Source of the DNA: Polytrichum commune
Taxonomy: Eukaryota; Streptophyta; Polytrichopsida; Polytrichales; Polytrichaceae
Length of the DNA stretch: 64,000 nucleotides
Reading direction: 5' to 3'
Assembly (NCBI GenBank): GCA_950295325.1
Contig: OX485807.1
Span: 16,891,001 to 16,955,000 of the forward strand
The notes below the pieces were generated by a model. That model made no database searches, was not told the origin of the DNA, and saw nothing but the letters and a program-made list of their open reading frames with translations. How positions within the stretch are numbered: position 1 is the first letter of the stretch; the number at the start of each line of letters is the position of its first letter. Positions 55,975-64,000 of the stretch are shown here, in pieces. The translations under genes were made by a program, and so were the position numbers.

Positions 55975-57824
55975 ATGGCCATCATTAGAGCTCTGGATCC
56001 TTTGTTCCATTCATGTTGTCACTTCAAGATGATGGTCATGTAGGTGTCTTAGAGGATCTTCTCAATTTGAGGTTCAATCTCTAGATGGGAACCATGTCCA
56101 TACAACAGGAGATGTATTCTACGGATGGACAAGTCTATGAAACAATTCTGATCCAAAAAAATGGAACTGAAGATGGTTCGATGTGGATTTTGGGGCCTGG
56201 TTCATTTAGAGTGATAGGTCTTTTTGAGTTCCAAATGCAAGCTTCAACTGTTGTATTGACAAACCAATCTGTCGCATCCACAATTTAAATGCCAAATGTT
56301 GTAAATGTTAAATTGGAGCCTGATGATAATACTGTGTGTGTATTATCAGATTCTGATGACAATATTTGTGCAACCGTTGATCTGTCGGACACATCGTCAT
56401 TTCCTTCTAAAAATACTCCTTCTTAAGTCCCTTTGCATGCATCCAAATCCTCATGCAGTCCTTTGTACAAGAAGTTTGCATGTCACAACATACCTTCTCA
56501 ATGTCTTCCACTACACCCTTTGCCTTCATCTATAAAGTTGACTATCATTGATGCTTTGAAGTTCACAAAGTATAGGAAAAGATAAAAGTCAGATCTTACC
56601 GCAATTAAATTTGATAATATAGTTGTTCGCGATGTCAAGTACTTATCATTTTTTTTCGATGGTGATATTTTGTTTGTCTTACCCCCTATGCCACTTGGAG
56701 TTCCAAATGCATATGGCCGCTCAATAAATGACATAGATAAGATGTGCGATGGTCATACTTGGTGTACCACCAAAACCACGAATATCCAAAACGACTTTGG
56801 ATTGTCCTTTCGACGATCTACTTGTGCAGGTCATCTCCAATGTCAAAATGATCACTGCGATTACATGCATCCCAATGGAGTTATGTGCAATAGTACCAAG
56901 TAGGCATGTTCAATTCATCTCCCATTTGTTGTGGGTGATGTTGCCCCTACTAGATCCACTTTTCAGTGTTAGGTATGCTGATCACCACATGTGTGCATTG
57001 CTTTGTGACATGCTCGCATACTTTATGTCCACTTCACATTTACTGAGATATTAAGGGCTTGCATTCATCTTGGTATGCATGATCACCATGTATCCAATAA
57101 TATATGTCGTGAATCATTAGATATGACATATTAGTGCGTTGCAAATGAAGTATTAAAAACACCGACCGCAACAAATTCAACTATAGTTTTGGATACAAGC
57201 AAGCAATTCTTGGCCGATTATCTTCTCAAATCTCCCACTATTGGTGAAGGCCATCACCTAGTTGGTTCATCATTAGAGGTGGCCATGGGCAAATTCAATA
57301 TTCTTGCATTTCTAAATTGTCGTAATTTTGTATCTGGATCAAAACGCTTTGTGCGTAGTGGAATGAGAACTCTTGATAGTATTATGGCACTTAAATATCA
57401 TTCTACTTTCAAGTTTGTCCATGGCAGTCGGTTTCCAGGGCAATAAAAAGACAAAGTGTTTGTTCTCAAGATGTCCGTAGATCTTCCAGGCAGTGGTGTG
57501 GTGCTTGTAAAAAGAATGCAAGTCGGGGGGAACAGGGTGAACTTTTGGATTATGTTTGATTGGACAACAATGGCTTGTCATGTGTACGATAGTCGACATT
57601 GTAAAATGTTGATCATTGCGTGTTGTGACATGCAATCTGAGGATGGTATAGTACAAACTCTCTTTTAGAAAAAATTGAATGTTGTAATGGCAAAGAATGG
57701 TGTTTCAAAGGTAAATTTCAAAGGGTTCATGGTAGACAGTGTTCAAGCTAATTGGAATCCGGTGAGGATAATTTACGGTGATGATGATCCAACTTTGCCC
57801 ATGGTCGCACGTGAGCGCAACGAC
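55975..57824 (+). pseudogene. Truncated paralogue of the SWIM/DDE transposase at 58.4-62.1 kb
   Basis: Starts MAIIRALDPLFH at 55975, matching MATIRALHHSIP of the - strand gene, and can be followed for most of the N-terminal two-thirds in shifting frames. It keeps the Cys finger (HTWCTTKTTNIQNDFGLSF, then CAGHLQCQNDHCDY), TPTATNS, WTTMACHVYDSRHCK, CDMQSEDG and FMVDSVQANWNPVRIIYG. It has many stops, including TAG where the relative has Trp (near 57667). It lacks about seven residues between MFD and WTTM. Homology stops at MVARERND, next to the 23-bp motif at 57825, so the C-terminal third with the SWIM finger is missing. Confidence 0.8.
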
Positions 57825-57847
57825 GCTACCGTGTGAGCGGTGAGCAG
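57825..57847 (+). repeat. Shared 23-bp breakpoint motif, copy 3
   Basis: GCTACC, GTG, TGAGCGGTGAGCAG. It directly follows the last homologous codons of the truncated transposase copy. Confidence 0.6.
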
Positions 57848-58417
57848 AAAAAGTCAACGCTTTCCAATTATAGTAATAAAGTTTCCAAATTTAGAAAATA
57901 TAAATAGAAAAATCGTGGGACCTCTTTTTAAAGTAAAAATGATGGACCTATTTCCGTGCAAATTTTGAGGGATTTCAGGACAGAGACTTGGTTTTGGGAT
58001 ACCTTTCAGAGAGACTAGTTGACATGATTTACTTAAACCAGGGAACTTTTGACTGTCCATATTATGGTGAGAGCCGGATAATCATAGGCTATGGTCACAA
58101 CGTAAGAGAAAATTCTAAGTCAAAAAATTCAAGCATTCAAGCATTCAAGCAAAGTAGCAAAACTCGTACCATTCAATAACATCTAAAACTACTGTTGGAA
58201 GGAGAGACCCATAAATATTTAGAAACCTTTATAGATATTTAAAAACGAATACAATTCACATCATGTAGATAATGATAGGTCTGATATATCGGCGATATTT
58301 TCGGAAAACGTGCACTCATACTATAGTATACTCAACGCAATAATACTTAGCGACAACTTATAAATAAGGGGGGGCAGCCTAGCTCCTATAGGTATCCACG
58401 CTAAGGTCCCACATGCT
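57848..58417. other. No supported gene
   Basis: AT-rich spacer between the truncated + strand copy and the 3' end of the - strand copy. A terminal inverted repeat of the latter should be here or further left; none was found by eye. Confidence 0.3.
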
Positions 58418-61400
58418 TCATGATGCCACTTTCGAGGAGGGCTTCACTTCATTGAAACTAAGGCTCGGAGCATGGATGAAAGTGTCTTGGTATTGATCCA
58501 AGTTGCAGGTCACACGGAAGATGAAGTACAAGTGCTTGCAGTTCACCTAAGGGCGCCGCTTCCCAAGTGCTCTTGTTGACATCTCCACGAAATCCGGGCA
58601 CGTGCACGACGGGAAGGTGCTGATAGTGATACGGTAGTCTTCAACCTTAGCCTTCTTTCGGGACTGGAAGAGAATGATGCACCCGATCCCTGGGTGAGGT
58701 ATCATTGTGACGGAGGTGATTTGTCCGTCGACGTTGAAGGCTGACTCCCACTTGTTGTGTTGTTGGACGCATGGACCGTTGTAACTGCGTCGGATCTTCT
58801 TTCCAAACCTCAGCGTAGGGTATTGATCGGCTTGGGCCGGGGTAGGGAGATCGGCCATGGATGAGGCAACATTGGAGGAGTTGCCGAAAAGTCTTCTGGG
58901 TGACACATCTTGACGCTGCTGAAGTTGGAATCCCCCTTCTTCAAGGGCCAGAACCTCCTGGAGAGTGAGGTTTGTCCCAGTGAGGACAGGCCAGACGTCC
59001 GGGACATCCGGACGGTGCTGCACCCACTTCCTCCTAGTGCCTTTGACACATCTCTCAATGTCGTCGTTGCAGAAGAAGAACTGTGTCAAGAATTCCTTGT
59101 TCTTCTTGTAGTCGCGCATGTAGCCGGTGTACGTAGGAGCTGGAGTACTTTTACCATGCCGAACGATCTTCTGGGTGCACTTGGTCTTTGTGCGAGCTTG
59201 CATGGCGAAGCAGGCCTTGGCGGAAGTCTTGGGCAGTCTAGAAATGTGCCACTTGGAGACATCGCAGTGGGTCTCCTGAATGTTATTGACGTGGGTGACC
59301 CGTTGTGGAATCGATTTCTCGGGGGATTGTGTGAGGGGCAAGTTTGATGGTGTGGCGGAATCAGTGCGTGCCTTGGTCGACCTAGTGCTCACTCGTGGAT
59401 GAGAGAAGCTGACCTTGTCGGGTCTATGTGAATCTTGATCAGAACTAGGGGGCATATCAAGTTTGCGCTTGGTGGTGCCAAAGACCTCCTCTCCTTCGAG
59501 TTGGGGTTTGCGGGTGCACCAATGCTCTGCTCCAGGCATGTGCTCGAGGGCTGCAACAATTCTCTTGGCGTCACCGGATCGTTGTGCAGCACGAAGGCGG
59601 AGTTCTTCTTTTCCTGGGCCAGTACCAGAGCGATCACCCTTCAAGTAGGCGTAGTAGTTCGTACATTGCATGAACGCCCTCACGAAATCATCCACGGTCG
59701 CAACATACAGATCAGAGCCACGGTTTCTAGACTGCTGAAGCCATTTGTTATGGACTGTCTCGGAGAGGTTGCAAGATGGCATCTCTACCAACTCAGAATC
59801 TGTGAAATTATGAGAGAAGTAAATAAAATGTAGTGGGTACGCTTTGCACAAAAACAAGCCAAAAGCCTAAACTGACACCAAAAGAAAAAAAAAACCAAAA
59901 AAACCCAAAAAAAAACCAAAAAGAAAGTTGACACCAAAAAGCGAAATAGAAAGTGGGTGGGTACTCACTAGTTGCATGAAACCACCCCATTGACGGTAAC
60001 GAAAGTGCCAGAATGTAAGCCATGTATCAAGGTCCTTGATTCCTTCCTCGGATGCAGCTCCAGAGGAAAGCCACCATGCCCGGATGGCAAGATAACGGGA
60101 CTCGGACTGCTCGGGAGTCTTGGCATCCTTGTACTGCTTGCATAACAACTTGTGTTGCTGTTGGAGGTCGGGCTTGATGTGGGTGGCGGTGTGGCATTCC
60201 ATAGACACCGTCCAATGCAATAGACATGTCCTCTCGCGAGACTCCATAGGAACCTTGGGATCACCACTGCCATAGATAATCCTAACTGCATTCCAATTGG
60301 CTTGTGCACTGTCCGCCATGAACCCTTTGAAGTTAACTTTAGCAATGCCATGTCTGTGCATAACTTCATTGAGCCCATGCCAAAGAAGGCTCTGCGCCAT
60401 GACGTCCTCAGACTGCATATCACATACTGCAATAGTCATAACCCGGCAGTAGGCCGAGTCATAGACATGGCAAGCCATGGTTGTCCACCCCTTGACACGC
60501 TTGACATGGTCAAACATGACCCAAGCATCCTGCAAATCACCGTGTGGTTGCATTCTCCTGACAAGGTCAACTCCAGAGCCAGGGCCCACCTCGGACATCT
60601 TGAACACATAGACTTTCTCCAACAGCTTTCCTTGGCCTGGGAATTTGTTTTCTTGCACATAGGGCCAACTGCTATGACCTCTGAGTCCGGTGATGCTGTC
60701 AATGATCCCCCCTCGCCCAATGCGCTTGAAGGAAGTGACAGTGTTTCGAATACTCGGGGTGCTAAGGTGTTGGTACCTGTCCATGACAAACTTCATGGAC
60801 TCGAGGTCCATAACTTTATCGGGATCAGATCCCGTGCGTAGAAGATACTTGGCCAGGAACTCTTTACTTGCAGCCAATGCAATGGCAGAGTTGGTGGCGG
60901 TGGGAGTCCTCTCAACCTCTCTACCAATGAGATCATGAATTTCGACCTTAGACTCTCTATAGACACCTTGCGAAACGGGGTGATGGTGATGACCCATATG
61001 GATGCATGCACGGGTCATGTCACCTTTGCCAAGAACATAGTACATCTTAGCTTGGCAAGTATCAAGACAGTAGGGTGGTGTCTTACATACCTTACAAACG
61101 AGAGATGACCCAGCTGGGGGATCAGCTCCTGCGGAGAAGGGTGAGGCGGTACAGCCTTCCCATTCGGTCTCGTTGACGGTAGTGGCCCGATTGGGGCGGT
61201 TGAGGTAATCACAGCCCTCGTTATTACAACGTAGATGGCCAACACAACATGAAAACCGGAAGGTCAAGCCGAGATCATTGGTAATGTTAGACGTCTTTGT
61301 CCTACACCAAGCATGACCGTCGAAACGCTTGTCCATTCCGAACATGAGTCTAGCATGGGAATGGGGAGCATCAGCTCCGAGAGGAGGGAACTCAAAGATG

Positions 61401-62077
61401 ACGTCGCCGTCAAAAACAGAAGGGAGGAAGTCAACCTTCTCAAGCCTAACATATTCATAATCAATACTCTTGAGGATGTTCTTGGACCCTGGTCGGGTTG
61501 CAAGCAACTTCAAGTGGTGGACAACACTGGGACGATCTATAGACACACCTGGGTGAACTGGGGGTCTGGAAGTAGATGGTTGACTTACGGTAGGCGAGTG
61601 TGGAATCCTGGGAGGATTGATGAAGGGCTGATCCTGCGATGGAGGTGGGGTAAGTGAGGCAAAGTCAGAGGCAGGTGGCACATCATCATCAGAGTCATCG
61701 CTGAGATAGGTAACCTCTTGGATGCCGGGCTCCTTCTTGACCGTCGCCAGAAGAGGAGCCTGCGTGGTGGACGTGAGGGACACGCCTGGTGTTAGCAACA
61801 CAGTAGTGGTGGCCATCTCCGACTCGGTGACGCCTATGGCCTTGTACTTTGCAGGGAGCAAGAACCAAACTCTACCATCGTCAATGCGAAAGGACATCTG
61901 AAGGACAGTGTGACTCAAGTCACCGTTGTCATTAAAGACCTCTTCCTCGACATGAATTGAGTCTGGGTGGAATCTAAACCTCAAACTAAGGAATGACTCT
62001 GCGACTTTGGCTAGACCATCATCTCCTAGAGGGAAGATAAGGGGGATGGAATGGTGCAGTGCTCTGATGGTGGCCAT
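58418..62077 (-). pseudogene. Transposase with Cys finger, DDE-like core and SWIM finger, one nonsense codon
   Basis: Start ATG 62077 lies about 70 bp after a TATA box; an upstream in-frame ATG (62179) precedes that box and is unlikely. Exon 1 is 62077-59969, the intron 59968-59792 (GTGAGT...CTGAG), exon 2 from 59791. A Cys/His finger at residues about 257-288 (HAWCRTKTSNITNDLGLTF, CVGHLRCNNEGCDYL) resembles the WRKY-GCM1 class found in Mutator-like transposases. A DDE-like core has MFD (about 521) and FMADSAQANWN (about 588), then CLLHW. Exon 2 ends in a SWIM finger: CTC at about 58600, then VNCKHLYFIFR. Between them TAG (58549-58547) sits where Trp is expected; the frame then stays open to 58418. 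The full length would be about 1160 residues. The Mutator-like assignment is from domain order only. Confidence 0.65.
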
Positions 62078-62144
62078 TGTAGAAGGAATGTAAATGCGAG
62101 TCGGCCAAACGGGCAATGGACTTAAGCTGAGCAGAAAGTGGGTT

Positions 62145-62156
62145 GTGTATATAGTG
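62145..62156 (-). promoter_or_regulatory. TATA box of the SWIM transposase
   Basis: CACTATATACAC on the - strand, about 70 bp before ATG 62077, which is a normal TATA-to-start distance for a plant gene with a short leader. Confidence 0.55.
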
Positions 62157-62482
62157 ATGTGATGAGCAGGCCATGGCAAGAGGGAATATGTGAAAGACGG
62201 CGGAGACTTGGATTAGTAGTGGAATAATAAGCCGACTCATGATAGCAACATGATTAAGAACTGAAAATGCACTGCAACAATTACTTAAGTTAGTCATGAT
62301 CATATGCCAATCCAATGTAGATATATTAAGAAAAAACATGAGGCTGAATGCCGAGTGCCGTAATTATAAATACACCAGAGACCACGTGAACCATTTAGTG
62401 GATGTAAGGGACATTTTAATATATATAGGCAAATATATAGGGCATGTAGGATAACATTGTACTACAATAAAGCTATATCAAA

Positions 62483-62690
62483 CTAATCCCACCCCAAGCC
62501 TAGCCTTAACCCTCCCTGGCCTCACTAATTGAACCTGAAAAGAGCGTATCGTGGCCGAGACTAGGAATTCCAGACATCAAAATCAAAATCTATCACTTAC
62601 TAATCCCACCCAAGCCTAGCCTAAACCCTCTCTGGCCTCACTGATTGAACCTGAAAAGAACGTATCGGGGCCGAGACTAGGAATTCCATG
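62483..62690 (-). repeat. Two-copy direct repeat (117-bp spacing)
   Basis: CTAATCCCACC, CTCTGGCCTCACT or its variant, and GGCCGAGACTAGGAATTCCA recur 117 bp apart over about 88 bp. Located between the two - strand genes. Confidence 0.85.
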
Positions 62691-62740
62691 ATAGTAGCTA
62701 TGCAATAATAAATTCTAAACACTAGAATGCTACATTCTGA

Positions 62741-63187
62741 TTAGCGACGAAGACGCTTATGGGGACCTTTGCCATTTTTGTCACCGTCATGTTTATGACA
62801 ATGGTCAATCCCTAAACTATGAACTGCAGTGCATCCTTCGCAACCCAGTCCCTGATCTTTGGGACGTGGGGCACTCCTTAATAGAGATCTAGAGTAAGTG
62901 CCCGGTTTAATAATCCCTACTCTAGAATAGGCATGAGTCTGTAAAGTAGACTTATCCTCTATCAGCATTGCAACATCCCCTTGCGAAGATGGAGTCCGTG
63001 CATGTGGACTCTAAACCATGACCGCCGGAGTAATTGAGCAATCATGTGGGATGATCGCCGGAGTCAACTGAGCAATCTTCATGTTGTTGACGTCTGCAGA
63101 ACCATCGATGGACAACGTGGTGTGAATTTGAGATGAACTAAGGGCACCTAAAGGAGCAAGGCTTGGGAGACTTGAGTCAGTACCCAT
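62741..63187 (-). pseudogene. Small TATA-driven gene with Cys/His basic tail, one nonsense codon
   Basis: ATG 63187 (MGTDSSLPSLAPLG) lies 53 bp after a TATA box. The frame runs 149 codons to 62741 with one TAG at 63013-63011, where Trp would be a one-base change. The first half is Ser/Thr/Ile-rich. The second ends CEGCTAVHSLGIDHCHKHDG and a basic KRLRR, so a zinc-binding or DNA-binding role is possible. It lies upstream of and codirectional with the SWIM transposase, as an accessory gene of the same element might. Confidence 0.45.
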
Positions 63188-63239
63188 GGGAGAAGAATAT
63201 GATGAGATGACATGAAGGAATGGGTACAAGTAATCGGGT

Positions 63240-63247
63240 ATTATATA
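63240..63247 (-). promoter_or_regulatory. TATA box of the small upstream gene
   Basis: TATATAAT on the - strand, 53 bp before ATG 63187. Confidence 0.5.
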
Positions 63248-63605
63248 CACGAAGGGTAGACACCAATACCCGAATATTTGACAACTTGTTAGATCAATAC
63301 ATAGTCAATATTTATTTATGGAAATGCTGGACAACTTGTTTCATGTAGGAATAGAATGTAAGACAACAATAGTCAATCCTTTAGCACCACCAAAAATCTG
63401 ACATGGCAAGATTGGAATATGTAAAAGAGGTTTTAGCGGCGCCTTTTGTAGTGTATTAATGCAGTGTGGATTAACCGAGGGATTATTTAAGAAGCCTCAG
63501 ATTAATTATCTAAAACCAATGTGAACATAATGATGGCGCAAAGATGTAAATTATGACAGACATGACAATGATATATAGGAACTGTTTGCTTCGGTATTGT
63601 TAGAG

Positions 63606-63935
63606 ATGAACACTAGGTCGAGAGCGAGAGCAAATCGAGAAGTTAGAAGGAATATTGAAAAACAGAGGCGTATTGAGAGAAGGCAAAGGTTCGAATCACG
63701 AGAGAGCATAGGGACACCGTACAACTTGCGGACAACAATGGGTAGACGAGGGCTTAATTCTGCTAGGGGCACAGGTAGAGGTTCCAAAGGAGAAAAAATG
63801 TTTGATGTCTCAGCGGTAGCTCCCATCGTTTTATTTCCTGTATCGGAGGAAGAGAACCAAGTTGACAAAGGGGGCAATGAGGTGTTGATTATCTGCAAGC
63901 CTAATGCCATTTTTTTTTATGTGTATTCACGGTAA
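63606..63935 (+). CDS. Unrecognised basic protein, Arg-rich N terminus
   Basis: The ATG at 63606 starts MNTRSRARANREVRRNIEKQ, followed by more Arg/Glu helix and a Gly-Arg stretch (GRRGLNSARGTGRGSKG). Then comes a short acidic segment and a hydrophobic end (FFYVYS). MNTRSR-type starts are common in transposon and retroelement proteins, but nothing else identifies it. It is divergent from the small gene at 62741-63187 and may be exon 1 of a spliced gene leaving the window. Confidence 0.35.
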   Translation: MNTRSRARANREVRRNIEKQRRIERRQRFESRESIGTPYNLRTTMGRRGLNSARGTGRGSKGEKMFDVSAVAPIVLFPVSEEENQVDKGGNEVLIICKPNAIFFYVYSR

Positions 63936-64000
63936 TTAGAATAGTTGACAAACATTAACTTCCATCGGCTCCTTTATATCGTATTTTATCTTTGGTGTGG

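Noticed and set aside
59792-59968. Hydrophobic C terminus (Phe-rich) of the first transposase frame as a membrane anchor
   Set aside because: It is intron read-through past a GTGAGT donor; the transposase homology resumes in exon 2.
62078-62179. Upstream in-frame ATG of the SWIM transposase (62179)
   Set aside because: It lies before the TATA box at 62145-62156, and the added residues have no counterpart in the + strand paralogue, which starts at the equivalent of 62077.

Overview
The window looks like nuclear DNA of a land plant. It is AT-rich and gene-poor, with an interstitial block of the plant telomere repeat TTTAGGG. It also carries spliced CACTA and hAT transposases of plant type, a plastid-type class I aldolase in pieces, and a resistance-protein-like leucine-rich repeat fossil. 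I cannot fix the lineage from sequence alone. The large load of decayed DNA transposons suggests a repeat-rich region, possibly of a non-seed plant, but that is inference. I see no intact housekeeping gene.

Layout. 1-6581 is the 3' part of a CACTA element on the + strand. Its transposase remnant (four exons, ending at 2949) is open throughout; the element ends in 34-bp palindromic repeats and a CACTA terminus. 6.6-15.3 kb holds a tRNA-derived SINE-like piece, a dead LRR array, an interspersed repeat family nested with telomeric DNA and C-rich tracts, a long inverted repeat and an 83-bp satellite. 15.3-22.6 kb looks like one hAT element with two convergent genes: a broken hAT transposase (+) and a coiled-coil/RING-like gene (-). 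It ends in a hAT-type terminus at 22563.

22.6-33 kb contains scrambled exons of a class I fructose-bisphosphate aldolase (- strand, order exon 2, exon 3 stub, exon 1, exon 3) and a 0.8-1.0 kb segmental duplication. 33-45 kb is mostly noncoding, with a second hAT copy split into two opposed halves and a fragment of a DUF4371-type transposase. 45.2-49.1 kb (- strand) holds the most unusual gene: an intron-split, decayed gene that appears to join a ParB-like N-terminal domain to a beta-class DNA amino-methyltransferase, an architecture I know from bacteria and phages. It carries an inserted MITE with an 8-bp target duplication.

50-55 kb has a second SINE-like element and two unrecognised broken genes. 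56-62 kb has two opposed members of one transposase family (Cys-rich finger, DDE-like core, SWIM finger). The - strand copy is nearly complete, with a TATA box, one intron, and a single nonsense codon inside the SWIM finger. A small TATA-driven companion gene lies upstream of it.

Most coding units are transposon genes, each apparently serving only its own element. Three unrelated gene fragments (8.33, 44.5 and 57.8 kb) break at the same 23-bp motif in the same polarity, which points to an uncharacterised mobile element end. Exon junctions and alignments were done by eye, and family names rest on remembered motif patterns, not on searches.
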